Source: Thermotogota bacterium | GTDB taxonomy: Bacteria > Thermotogota > Thermotogae > Thermotogales > Thermotogaceae | Direction of reading: 5' to 3' | Length of the DNA: 63,761 bases | NCBI GenBank assembly: GCA_030550515.1 | Contig: JAUQPE010000012.1 | Span: 19,873-83,633, forward strand | In this document: in pieces, positions 1-8,455 of the stretch | Layout: the number at the start of each line of letters is the position of its first letter | Numbering within the stretch: position 1 is the first letter of the stretch | Translations under genes and position numbers: made by a program | Notes under the pieces: generated by a model | What the model saw: the letters and a program-made list of their open reading frames with translations, nothing else | What the model was told of the DNA's origin: nothing | The model's database searches: none

Positions 1-1587
1 TTGGCAAGACATGGAAAGGTAGCGAAAGGAAGACTTGTGGTTGGCAGTTACGAATACGAGTTGGTCATAATACCACCTCTTCTGAACCTGAGGGCTTCTA
101 CTGTGGTCCTCCTGGATGAGTTCGTGAAAAACGGAGGTACCATCATCGTGCTCGGAGACTTCCGCTACGGGAAGTTCTTCCCAAGCATGGTGGACGGGGA
201 AAGAAAAGAAATGGAGTTTCTGAGCAAAGCCTTGGTAGTCAACGACCTGGAGAAGTTGATCGAGGAGGTGAAAAAGAGGGTAGAAACGGTAGAGGTGATC
301 GACGAAAAGACTGGAAAGAACGCAAAAAGTGTGATGGCACAAAAGAGGGTGTTGGGCAAAGATAATTCGGTGGTCTTCATCGTGAACACGGACATCTCAA
401 GAGAGGTGCACTGCGAAGTGGATCTGAAGCAAAAAGACGCGAACGTCTATGCGCTGGATCTGTACAACTTTTCCGTGTTCCCACTTGAGGGTGGAAAACT
501 CAGCTTGACCTCGTTCCCGGCGGGAAGCGTGTGTTTTTTGATCACAAGGGAACGCATCCCATGCGAGGTGAAATCAAGCGTTGTGATCTCCACGGGCGCT
601 CTGTTTCAGGGAGATTTTCAACTTGAGAAAGCGCTAAACAAGTTCGAAGTCACCCTGTGTGATCCCAACGTCTTGATCCTCGACAAGGTAACATCCTACG
701 AGGTGGAGGGGCGGGAGATCTTCAAAAACGTGCACGTCTCAAGGATCTGGCACGACCACTTTTACAAGCTCCCCGATGGAACGCGTTTCAAAGTCACGTA
801 TTCTTTCGAGGTGAAGGAAAGGCCGAGGAAGCTCTTTTTGGTGGTCGAGTGCGCGGAGAACCTCGACAGGATCGTCGTGAACGGGGAAAGTGTCGTGTAC
901 GAGAGGAAAAAGTGTTCGTTCGACGAGGAACAGAACTTTCTGGATGTGAACTTCGCGAAGATGGAGATCACGAATCTGGTAAAGGAAGGCGAAAATCTGG
1001 TCGTTTTGGAGGGAAAGAAGTTCAACAACGTGACCGCTCCTGGTTGTCACAGGCGGGTGGAAGATCCGGATAACCACAGACCCACAGAAGTCGAGGCGAT
1101 CTATCTGGTCGGGGATTTTTCGCTTTCGAACGTCGACGGAACACGGTACGTGATGGAGGGTCCAAAAACGCCTTGTCACCACGACATCACGCGAGACGGA
1201 TACCCCTTCTACGTTGGGTCTGTGAGGTTGAGGACGTCGTTTTGGTTGAAGAAATCGAAAGGAGCGTCCTACTTTCTCAAGTTGAACGGCGTGAGCGCGG
1301 CCTCGGTGAAGGTCTACCTGAACGGTCGTTTCTGTGGGATGCTGTGTTGGGAGCCGTTCCTCATGGACGTAACGGGGTTTTTGATCGACGGAGAGAACGA
1401 ATTGGAGCTGGTGATGACGAACACGCTGTTCAACCTGATCGAAGCCAACCACAAGGCGGACGTGATGGAAGAAACCTTCAGAAGACCGAGGAGCTTCATC
1501 GATTTCGAGCGTCACACCGACAGGTACATCCTCATGCCCTTCGGCCTGGAGAACGCGGTGGTGTTGTCAAAAGAAATCCAATCTTGA
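1..1587 (+). CDS. C-terminal part of a large glycoside hydrolase-like protein (truncated by window edge)
   Basis: The frame is open at base 1, so the true start lies upstream. The first residues read like the inside of a domain (strand VVGSYEYELVIIPP, then a helix and GGTIIVLG), as in the GATase-like/trimerisation domain that follows the catalytic barrel in several large glycosidases. Two beta-rich segments follow (about residues 215-345 and 400-525), with MEITNLVKEGENLVVLEGKK and VTGFLIDGENELELVMTN resembling galactose-binding-like modules of GH2/GH106-type enzymes. The C-terminal MPFGLENAVVLSKE is typical of alpha-L-rhamnosidase-like proteins. The catalytic residues would be upstream and are not visible, so the substrate is unproven. 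A rhamnose or other plant-sugar role is inference. The gene ends just before a hairpin and the cmr operon. Confidence 0.72.
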   Translation: MARHGKVAKGRLVVGSYEYELVIIPPLLNLRASTVVLLDEFVKNGGTIIVLGDFRYGKFFPSMVDGERKEMEFLSKALVVNDLEKLIEEVKKRVETVEVIDEKTGKNAKSVMAQKRVLGKDNSVVFIVNTDISREVHCEVDLKQKDANVYALDLYNFSVFPLEGGKLSLTSFPAGSVCFLITRERIPCEVKSSVVISTGALFQGDFQLEKALNKFEVTLCDPNVLILDKVTSYEVEGREIFKNVHVSRIWHDHFYKLPDGTRFKVTYSFEVKERPRKLFLVVECAENLDRIVVNGESVVYERKKCSFDEEQNFLDVNFAKMEITNLVKEGENLVVLEGKKFNNVTAPGCHRRVEDPDNHRPTEVEAIYLVGDFSLSNVDGTRYVMEGPKTPCHHDITRDGYPFYVGSVRLRTSFWLKKSKGASYFLKLNGVSAASVKVYLNGRFCGMLCWEPFLMDVTGFLIDGENELELVMTNTLFNLIEANHKADVMEETFRRPRSFIDFERHTDRYILMPFGLENAVVLSKEIQS

Positions 1588-1595
1588 GAAAATGT

Positions 1596-1604
1596 TGGTA
1601 AAAT
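1596..1604 (+). promoter_or_regulatory. Candidate extended -10 promoter ahead of the cmr operon
   Basis: TGGTAAAAT fits an extended -10 box (TGnTAnAAT), a pattern also seen at other promoters in this window. I see no good -35. If used, transcription would start near 1611 and run through the hairpin at 1624-1642 before reaching cmr1. Weak call. Confidence 0.3.
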
Positions 1605-1623
1605 ATTGAGAAAAAGTGAGGCG

Positions 1624-1648
1624 AAAACAGGTTGCCTGTTTTTGTTTT
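1624..1648 (+). terminator. Hairpin with T-rich tail between the glycosidase-like gene and cmr1
   Basis: AAAACAGG (1624-1631) pairs perfectly with CCTGTTTT (1635-1642) around a three-base loop, followed by a T-rich run to 1648. It is placed to terminate the upstream gene. Because only 19 bases separate it from the cmr1 start, any cmr promoter must lie upstream of it, or cmr depends on read-through. Confidence 0.65.
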
Positions 1649-1667
1649 GAAATGAGGGGTGAAGGAT

Positions 1668-2987
1668 ATGGTTGTAAAGACTGTCACTTGTAGAGCGGTA
1701 ACACCTATCATTTCGAGGGGGTTGGATTATACAAAAGTAAGGGATTACAAAGTGTACAGCTTCGAACTGAGACCTCAGAGTGTCAAAGGGGTTTTACATT
1801 TTTGGTTCAGGGCTGTTGCTCCGCGCGTGATCGACGTCAGAAACTTGAACTTCGAAAGCGTAAAAGACGAAGGACAAAGAAAGAAACTTCAGAAGATTTA
1901 CGGAACTCTCGAGTACAAAGGGCTCATGTATTTGGAATCGCTCGTTTTTGGTTCACGGGAATGTAAGGCCCCTTTCGGCCTCAGTGTGGAGTACAAACCC
2001 AGCGATGTGGTTGAAATAGGAAGAGTAGAAGATGGAAAGTTCAAAATCAACAATTTGGAGTTTGACAGAGAAATCCTGTATGCGGTTTACGGAACGTACT
2101 ACTACACCAAAAAGGTTGAGGAGATGGAGAAAAACTTCGTTGAGAAATGTTTGAAAGCCAACGCCACTTTCGAGCTTAAATTTTACTTCAAGAACGAGGA
2201 TGTGAAAGAAGTTATCTTTTCGTTGCTCAAACTGATCTCTGTCCTGGGTGGATTGGGCGCAAAGACAACGAAAGGTTTTGGTCAGTTTGAGATAAAAAGT
2301 TTCGACGACGAAGATGGCTGTTTTGATAGATCAAATTACGTGACGAAGGAAGATATACTGAAGCTTCTCGGAAGTTTCGAAGATTCTCTGAAGAAGTACA
2401 TCGAGAAGTTCGATGAAAAAAAGCTTTTGATTTTAAGTAAGAGCGGTAATGTTGAATTTCCAAACCTTCTGGACGAATCCTTCGAGTTCTCAAACCCATT
2501 GGTGGGTTCAAAGAGAGATTGGAAGGAAGTGATGAGAGAGCTTTACAGGCAAAATGGTTGGTACAGACAACTAAAACGTGAGTTGAGATTTTTCAAAAAA
2601 CAAAATCAAAGACAAGACGTGGTTAGGAAGTTGATAAATTGTCTCGAGGGAAAAGAAAAAGAAGTGGACATCTTCCCGGCGGTTCTTGGTTTGCCTCTAC
2701 AGTATCAAAGACTCAAAAGTAGAATCGAGAAAGTTACTTTCTTTCCTTACGTACCTGGAGAGGAAGAAGACAGAGGTAGAAAGCCTTCGCCTCTCAGGAT
2801 CATCATCAACAGGGGCGGTAACGGTTGGACAGCCTACGCTCTTCTTTTGAAGAGCAAGATCACGGAAGAAGAACGTTTGAAATACAACATCAGAGCAAAT
2901 TTTCAAGCAAAACTCACCATTACCCCGGACGAAGTGTGGAAAATCTTCTTATCTCCGAAGAAGAATAGGGGGGTGCCGAACCAATGA
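1668..2987 (+). CDS. cmr1: Cmr1, type III-B CRISPR RAMP protein
   Basis: Cmr1 caps the 3' end of the crRNA in the Cmr effector complex, which binds and cuts target RNA. The N-terminus (TVTCRAVTPIISRG, then RPQSVKGVLHFWFRA) is the RAMP opening typical of Cmr1, and GGLGAKTTKGFGQFEI near residue 200 is the glycine-rich RAMP loop. I chose ATG 1668 because GAGGGGTGA (1653-1661) lies six bases upstream; the longer GTG start at 1659 would sit directly on that Shine-Dalgarno. The product is 439 residues, normal for Cmr1. It overlaps cmr2 by four bases (ATGA). The DNA is AT-rich compared with neighbours: one 60-base line (2581-2640) has only 17 G/C by my count. Confidence 0.93.
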   Translation: MVVKTVTCRAVTPIISRGLDYTKVRDYKVYSFELRPQSVKGVLHFWFRAVAPRVIDVRNLNFESVKDEGQRKKLQKIYGTLEYKGLMYLESLVFGSRECKAPFGLSVEYKPSDVVEIGRVEDGKFKINNLEFDREILYAVYGTYYYTKKVEEMEKNFVEKCLKANATFELKFYFKNEDVKEVIFSLLKLISVLGGLGAKTTKGFGQFEIKSFDDEDGCFDRSNYVTKEDILKLLGSFEDSLKKYIEKFDEKKLLILSKSGNVEFPNLLDESFEFSNPLVGSKRDWKEVMRELYRQNGWYRQLKRELRFFKKQNQRQDVVRKLINCLEGKEKEVDIFPAVLGLPLQYQRLKSRIEKVTFFPYVPGEEEDRGRKPSPLRIIINRGGNGWTAYALLLKSKITEEERLKYNIRANFQAKLTITPDEVWKIFLSPKKNRGVPNQ

Positions 2988-5371
2988 GAACGGACTGGCG
3001 AGGGAAAATATCCGCTCTCTTGCACGATCCCATAATTAAACCATTTGTGATAAAATCTCACGAAAACGTAGCTGAAGAGTTCTGTAAAGCTGTGGGCATA
3101 GAAAGTGTTGCTGGAGGTAGTCAAGAAGACAGAATCGCAAGTGCTTTCGATAGATTTCCATTACCCTTCGAGCGTTATGGAGGACAGATAGTGGTTCCTT
3201 TCGAAGAATTGGAAGGATTCGTTCATCCCCTTTCTGGACAACGCTTGAACGTTTGTTATTCAAGAATAGATTCTGAAAAGCAAAAGGAATATGTTGAAAA
3301 CTTCAAGAAAATCATCATCGAATTGAGGGAAAGAAATCCCGACGACGAAAAGTTCTACCACGCCCTTTGGTGGGAACTTCCAAACATCGTCGATGTTTCC
3401 CAGTTCCTGCCCGCCGACACGCGCATACCGAATCATTCCGTCATCGATCACCTCGATTCAACCTCCGCCGTTAGAGCCTGTGCCAGGGAGAAAGAAGCGA
3501 ACGTGTCTCTTGCGATGTTATCGATAGGTCCTGTGCAGGAAATCATTTCTCAAGCTCGAAAGACCCTTGACTTATGGGCGGGTAGTTATTTACTTTCTTA
3601 TCTGATCTATCAAGCCATCGAATACATTGGGTTGAATTACGGTTTCGATGCGATCGTGTATCCGTACTTGAGAGGGAACGAATTCGTCAGGAAGACCCTC
3701 GAAAAGAAAGGGGTAAAGTTACTTGATCGGGGCGCACTTCCCCAAGTGAGTGCCAAAGTTGCTTCCCTTCCAAATGTGTTGTTCGCGGTACTTCCCAAAA
3801 GCGATGTTGATCAAGTTCTGGATGATTGTAAAAAGAAAATTAGAGAGAAGTGGCGTTGGCTTGTTGAGGAAGCTTTGAAAATCTTCAGTTCGCCCGACTT
3901 GATCAAATCTTTCGACAAAGGTGAGTTCATGAAACAAGCGGAATTGTTCCCGACGATAAACGCAACGTATGTTGTGTTGACAAAGGAAAAAGATCTCTTA
4001 AATGGTATGCTCAGTTTAATAAAATGTTCTGATTTTCAAAACTACTGGGAATTGCTGGAGAAAATCAGGCAAAAGGGTGGTTACTCTCCCAACGAAGGGA
4101 CCTTTTACAGATACATTTACAGGTTCCTAACTTCGAAAATGAGTGCCATGAAGCTTGTCAAGTACTTTCCGCCTTACACCAGTGATGCAACGCTGAGTGG
4201 AAAAAGGGAATCCGACGATTTCGGAGATCCCGTCAGGGCTTGTGTCGAAGTGGTGGATAAGCAAAAAGATGAAGAGCACGTAGATCTCTTAGGAACTTTG
4301 AACGCCACGAAGAGGTTTTTGAGGGATATTCTGAAAATCGAGGGGATCAAATACGAATCGACAGAAGACATCGCCCAGCAGAACGAAAATCCGGACAGAA
4401 ACAAATACATCGCCATACTGATGATGGATGGAGACGAGATGGGTAAGTGGATCTCTGGTCAGAAAGCACCCTTGGTCAAGGACGTTTTGCATCCGAAAGT
4501 GTTGAAGCGGATGGGGGAAATCGGAATCAACGAAGAAGACCTCAAAATACCTTTTGTCACGCCTTCATACCACAGAGCCGTCTCGAGGACCTTGGGGACT
4601 TTTTCGAGTTTCGTCGAGTACATGGTTGAGGAGAGATACAAAGGAATGCTGGTTTACGCCGGTGGAGATGACATCCTTGCCATATTGCCCGCTTCCAAGG
4701 TTTTAGAGTGTGCAAACGATCTGAGGAAGATGTACAGTGGTCTTGGAGGTGTGAGGATCAAGGTTGATAAGCGAGAGTACGAGTTTAAAGATCAGATGTT
4801 GTACGTGAACGGTCAACCTTACACTACTATGATGGGTGAAAGGGCCACCATAAGTGCCGGAATCGCCATCTTACACCAGAAGAGCCCCTTGAGGTTTGGC
4901 ATACGTTTGGCGAGAGAAGCCATTGAATATGCGAAGAAAAATGTTGGAAGAAATGCCTTTGCGATCTTTCTCATGAAGAGGTCAGGACAAATTGAGCGGT
5001 GTGGATTTCATTGGGATGTGAACGGTATGGACGTCATCTCTGAGGTCTTATCGATAATCGAAAGTGCTGAGAAATTCAAGCTGTCCCATAGAAGTCTTTA
5101 CAAGTTCCGCGATGAAGACCTGATGGTGCTGCCAAAAGAGCACCTCGAGGATCTTGTTAATTTCATCCTGAGAAAGTCTGAAGCGAAAGGTAAGGATTCA
5201 GAGGAATTCAAAAAATTTGCAGAAAAGTTCAAAGGATTTCTCATAACCCTCTGGTATTCGAGTATCGATTCCATCGGTGATGAATCGCCATCTCAGCGCT
5301 TCGAGAAGTTTAGAAAACCCATAGATCTACTCAAGATCGCCCGCTTTACGAAGAGGGGTGAAGAACGATGA
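2984..5371 (+). CDS. cmr2: Cmr2/Cas10, large subunit of the type III-B effector
   Basis: This is the signature subunit of type III CRISPR systems. The N-terminus has an HD pair (H14, D15 in LLHDPIIKP), the position of the HD motif in Cmr2 proteins. The second palm domain carries an intact GGDD at about residues 560-563 (YAGGDDILAILP), the site that makes cyclic oligoadenylate after target RNA binding in Cas10 proteins. At 795 residues it is full length. The ATG at 2984 follows AGGGGGGTG with good spacing and overlaps the cmr1 stop. Intact HD and GGDD motifs suggest active signalling; no CARF-domain partner (Csx1, Csm6, Can1) is in this window. Confidence 0.95.
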   Translation: MRTDWRGKISALLHDPIIKPFVIKSHENVAEEFCKAVGIESVAGGSQEDRIASAFDRFPLPFERYGGQIVVPFEELEGFVHPLSGQRLNVCYSRIDSEKQKEYVENFKKIIIELRERNPDDEKFYHALWWELPNIVDVSQFLPADTRIPNHSVIDHLDSTSAVRACAREKEANVSLAMLSIGPVQEIISQARKTLDLWAGSYLLSYLIYQAIEYIGLNYGFDAIVYPYLRGNEFVRKTLEKKGVKLLDRGALPQVSAKVASLPNVLFAVLPKSDVDQVLDDCKKKIREKWRWLVEEALKIFSSPDLIKSFDKGEFMKQAELFPTINATYVVLTKEKDLLNGMLSLIKCSDFQNYWELLEKIRQKGGYSPNEGTFYRYIYRFLTSKMSAMKLVKYFPPYTSDATLSGKRESDDFGDPVRACVEVVDKQKDEEHVDLLGTLNATKRFLRDILKIEGIKYESTEDIAQQNENPDRNKYIAILMMDGDEMGKWISGQKAPLVKDVLHPKVLKRMGEIGINEEDLKIPFVTPSYHRAVSRTLGTFSSFVEYMVEERYKGMLVYAGGDDILAILPASKVLECANDLRKMYSGLGGVRIKVDKREYEFKDQMLYVNGQPYTTMMGERATISAGIAILHQKSPLRFGIRLAREAIEYAKKNVGRNAFAIFLMKRSGQIERCGFHWDVNGMDVISEVLSIIESAEKFKLSHRSLYKFRDEDLMVLPKEHLEDLVNFILRKSEAKGKDSEEFKKFAEKFKGFLITLWYSSIDSIGDESPSQRFEKFRKPIDLLKIARFTKRGEER

Positions 5372-6468
5372 ACGAAAGACTCTACGCTGTCTACTTTGAA
5401 CCGGAAGATTGGTTGGCTTTCAGGGAAAGTCGCAGGTTCAACCCAGGGGACACCGTCAGATCCGTTTTTCCCTCTCCTTTCCCGTTCTACGGAGCGATAA
5501 GGACCGCCTTGATGAAAAAGTACGGCGTCAAACTGCAGTATCACGAGAAACCGTCATTGTCGCCGGAGTTGTTAGAAAAGTTAGGAGACGAAGAACATCC
5601 GGGTGTCATAAAGCTAATAGGTCCCTTTATCTTCTCGGAAGTGAAAGGAGAAAGAAAACACTATTTTCCGGCACCGAAGAACGTTTACGCGTGTAAGGAG
5701 AAAACAGATTGTGCCGAGAAGATCGTGTACAAAAAAATGCGTCTGTTCGATGCGAAAATACTTGTTGAGAGCTGTCAGATGGGGCTTGCATGGATAGAAG
5801 AGGAGGAAGTGATTGAGACGGGGGATAGTTACATCGAGCTCGAAGAACTGGTAAAGCTTCGATTAGGGCAGAGTTTCACCTTGTGTAAAGTGGAGAACTT
5901 TGAAGAAGAGATCAAGTTGGGCATAGCCTTAGAGGGATTTGAAAAAAAAGCGAAAGAGAGAATGCTCTACACAATGAGGGTGTACAGGTTCAAAAACGGT
6001 GGATTTTTCATGCTGACAGATGACGAGAGAACAGTTGAAGAGATCTCGAAAATCGACGGTGTCTTTCTTGGAGCAAAACAGAAGTGGTGCAGGGTGAGAG
6101 TTGAACCTTTCAACGGCGACATATTCAAAAGGATACCCAGCGAAAAGGTGGCGGTATCGCTTGTGACCCCAGCGATCTACGACGGAGGTATTATCCCAAA
6201 AGGGGGTACTTTTGGTGATGCAAAAATAAAAGCCATCGCGGCTGGAAAAAAGATCGTTGTGTCTGGTTGGAACTACACGTCCGGTAAACCGAAACCGATC
6301 TATCACGCGGTGAGCCCAGGTACCGTGTATTACTTGGATAAGTTTCCAGAGAGAGACGAGGATATAATTGAACGGAGTCTTTTCAGCAAATTCGGTTTTG
6401 GATATTTCGTTTACATCCCGTACGAATCCATCGAATTAACGCAAGGGGGTATCGGAGATGAAGCGTAA
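5368..6468 (+). CDS. cmr3: Cmr3, type III-B CRISPR RAMP protein
   Basis: Cmr3 contacts the 5' handle of the crRNA and joins Cas10 to the Cmr4 backbone. The opening (YAVYFEPEDWLAFRESRRF, then FPSPFPFYGAIRTALMKKYG) matches the Cmr3 pattern, and a glycine-rich RAMP region (GGTFGDAKIKAIAAGKKIVV) lies around residues 275-295. The length of 366 residues is usual. It starts with an ATGA overlap on cmr2 and overlaps cmr4 by 11 bases, so translation is probably coupled through the operon. This family is divergent, and the call relies on position as well as motifs. Confidence 0.9.
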   Translation: MNERLYAVYFEPEDWLAFRESRRFNPGDTVRSVFPSPFPFYGAIRTALMKKYGVKLQYHEKPSLSPELLEKLGDEEHPGVIKLIGPFIFSEVKGERKHYFPAPKNVYACKEKTDCAEKIVYKKMRLFDAKILVESCQMGLAWIEEEEVIETGDSYIELEELVKLRLGQSFTLCKVENFEEEIKLGIALEGFEKKAKERMLYTMRVYRFKNGGFFMLTDDERTVEEISKIDGVFLGAKQKWCRVRVEPFNGDIFKRIPSEKVAVSLVTPAIYDGGIIPKGGTFGDAKIKAIAAGKKIVVSGWNYTSGKPKPIYHAVSPGTVYYLDKFPERDEDIIERSLFSKFGFGYFVYIPYESIELTQGGIGDEA

Positions 6469-7336
6469 AGTCTTCTTGTTGTACGCTGAAACCCAGATCC
6501 ATGCAGGCGCAGGTACAGATGTTGGAATTGTGGATTTGCCTATACAGAGGGAAAGAACCACTGATTTCCCCATCATCCAGGGCATGAAAGGCGCTTTGAG
6601 GGCGAACATAAAAGACAGCGAGCTGGAAGGAAAGGAAGAAGGTATCAAGGGAGAAGATATCTTTGGTAGTAAACCGTCTGAGGAAGGTACTTCGCCTGGA
6701 AAAATCACCTTTTCGGAGGCCAAGATACTCCTATTCCCAGTGAGGAACCCATGCGAACTCTTTGTTTGGGTGACATGCCCGCTGGCTTTGATCAGGTTTT
6801 TCAAAAACTTCGATAAAGCCGAAACGTGGATCGAGCGTGTCGAAGAACTTAACCTGAGCGATTCCACAGCCATTGTGGGAACGAACCAGGCGGACCAGGG
6901 ATATATCTGTCTAGAAGAGATAAGATTGAGTGCCCAGAAGGACTGTCTCCCATCAAAATTGGGAGAAAAGATAGCAAAATGTCTGGAGATCACAAATTAT
7001 ATGAGGAACAAACTGAAGAAAGACATAGTAATCGTATCCGACAAGATGTTTTCCAGAATCGTCAAAACGATGACTGAAGTTATCCCAAGGGTGAGGATAT
7101 CCGAGAAAGGTGTCGTCGAAACGGGAGCGTTGTGGTACGAAGAGTACTTGCCACAAGATACCATCATGTACTTCGTGGCAAGAGAGACGGTTTATGCGAA
7201 AGGAAAAGAACTCGATTTACTTGGAAAAGTTCTGAAGGGTAGGGTCATTTCAGTTGGGGGGAAAGAGACCGTAGGTAAGGGTTTGATGACCGTGGGGGTG
7301 ATCAACTGTGATTGGGGTTGCGAAGAAAGCGGCTGA
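6458..7336 (+). CDS. cmr4: Cmr4, target-RNA-cleaving backbone subunit
   Basis: Cmr4 forms the repeated backbone of the complex and cuts bound target RNA at six-base intervals. The N-terminus reads HAGAGTDVGIVDLPIQRE; its Asp (VDLP) is residue 26, the number reported for the catalytic Asp of Pyrococcus Cmr4, so slicing activity should be retained. The C-terminal RAMP glycine loop reads VGGKETVGKGLMTVG. The 292-residue length fits. ATG 6458 follows AAGGGGG at about eight bases and lies 11 bases inside the cmr3 end. Confidence 0.94.
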   Translation: MKRKVFLLYAETQIHAGAGTDVGIVDLPIQRERTTDFPIIQGMKGALRANIKDSELEGKEEGIKGEDIFGSKPSEEGTSPGKITFSEAKILLFPVRNPCELFVWVTCPLALIRFFKNFDKAETWIERVEELNLSDSTAIVGTNQADQGYICLEEIRLSAQKDCLPSKLGEKIAKCLEITNYMRNKLKKDIVIVSDKMFSRIVKTMTEVIPRVRISEKGVVETGALWYEEYLPQDTIMYFVARETVYAKGKELDLLGKVLKGRVISVGGKETVGKGLMTVGVINCDWGCEESG

Positions 7337-7661
7337 GTTGGTGATGAAAGCCAAGAATAGTCTGAGCGAAAAGGAGAGAGAAGAATACCTCAAAGCTGTT
7401 AGGAGCCTTGGGCCAATGATAATCCGAAATGGTCTGGCGGGAAGTTTGCTGTTTGCAAAAAAGAAAGAGTGGCCGGAGGAACTTGTGAATCATCTGGATG
7501 AGTTGATAGAACTGCAGACAGGAAAGAAAGGAATCTTGAAGAAAGTTGAGAACGGTTCGATCTTTGACGAAGATTATCTCTGGATTCAAATTGCGGCGCT
7601 CGAAAGCGTGAGATGGCTCAAGAGATATTCAGAAATCATACTCGGTGGTGAGGAAACATGA
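7308..7661 (+). CDS. cmr5: Cmr5, small subunit of the type III-B effector
   Basis: Cmr5 is a small helical subunit that stacks along the Cmr4 filament in the belly of the complex. The 117-residue product is almost all helix, with the typical SLGPMIIRNGLAGSLLFAKK segment (in the family, the helix that ends LPxxI..nGLlqtlaf). The start is GTG at 7308 with GTGGGGGTGA six bases upstream, inside the last 29 bases of cmr4. Its stop overlaps the cmr6 start (ATGA). Confidence 0.92.
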   Translation: MIGVAKKAAELVMKAKNSLSEKEREEYLKAVRSLGPMIIRNGLAGSLLFAKKKEWPEELVNHLDELIELQTGKKGILKKVENGSIFDEDYLWIQIAALESVRWLKRYSEIILGGEET

Positions 7662-8455
7662 GCGAATTCTCTCAAAAGATCCAGAAAAACCGAATGGAAA
7701 GTGAATGCATGAACGAATGCATAAACGCCAGTTTGTATTGGGATAAATTCTCTTTCAAAGATTTCAGAACAAGACTACTTTTAAAGAAAGATACACACGA
7801 TCTCGCTTTTGAGATCTGCGTCAAGCTGAACGAGATACTTTCAAAGTCAAGTCAAATCATAGATCACCTCAAAGAACAGAGGGATCGTCTGATCAAGAAA
7901 TTTGTTGAAGATAACAATGTAGTGTTTGACGATGAATTAGCCGTAAAAGGAAAGTTACTTGTGGGAAGCGGTTTGCCTAGTATCCTAGAAGTGGGCATGA
8001 ATCTTTCGAGAAATTACGGCTTGCCTGTGATACCGGGTACAGCATTAAAGGGATGTTTTTCCCACTATTGTAAAGAGAAAAAAATTCTTAACCAAGACGA
8101 TTTCAAAGTTGTTTTCGGAGAGGACACATCTCCTCAAATGGAAAATATCCGCGGTGGGATTATCTTTCTCGATGCATTTCCCGTTGAAAGAGTGGAGTTT
8201 GGACTCGACGTCGTGAACAACCACTTTTCGAGGTACTACATCAACGGCGAAATTCCTAACGATTGGTACAATCCAATTCCTGTGACGTACGTGGTGGTAG
8301 CAAAAGGTGTGTTCAGGTTCACCTTGCTCGCCATCACCGATCTAAGGCAAGATCTCAAAGAAAAGCTGAAAAATGCCTTCAGAGAAATGTTGCGCGATTA
8401 CGGGGTTGGCGCGAAAACCAATTATTCGTATGGCAGGTTCACGGATAAGGCATAA
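7658..8455 (+). CDS. cmr6: Cmr6, type III-B CRISPR RAMP protein
   Basis: Cmr6 sits next to Cmr1 at the 3' end of the crRNA and anchors the minor filament. Family marks are LLVGSGLPSILEVGMNLSRN followed by GLPVIPGTALKGCFSH (the RAMP motif GTALKG), and the C-terminal glycine loop GVGAKTNYSYGRF. The 265-residue length is normal. The first 85 residues, rich in charged helix, are variable in this family. The last 17 bases overlap the 3' end of the convergent PP-loop gene, which marks the right-hand edge of the cmr block. Confidence 0.92.
   Translation: MSEFSQKIQKNRMESECMNECINASLYWDKFSFKDFRTRLLLKKDTHDLAFEICVKLNEILSKSSQIIDHLKEQRDRLIKKFVEDNNVVFDDELAVKGKLLVGSGLPSILEVGMNLSRNYGLPVIPGTALKGCFSHYCKEKKILNQDDFKVVFGEDTSPQMENIRGGIIFLDAFPVERVEFGLDVVNNHFSRYYINGEIPNDWYNPIPVTYVVVAKGVFRFTLLAITDLRQDLKEKLKNAFREMLRDYGVGAKTNYSYGRFTDKA

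Noticed and set aside
1-8455. CRISPR repeats or spacers near the cmr genes
   Set aside because: I looked for short repeated units flanking the operon and elsewhere in intergenic sequence; all gaps are too short and none holds a repeat.
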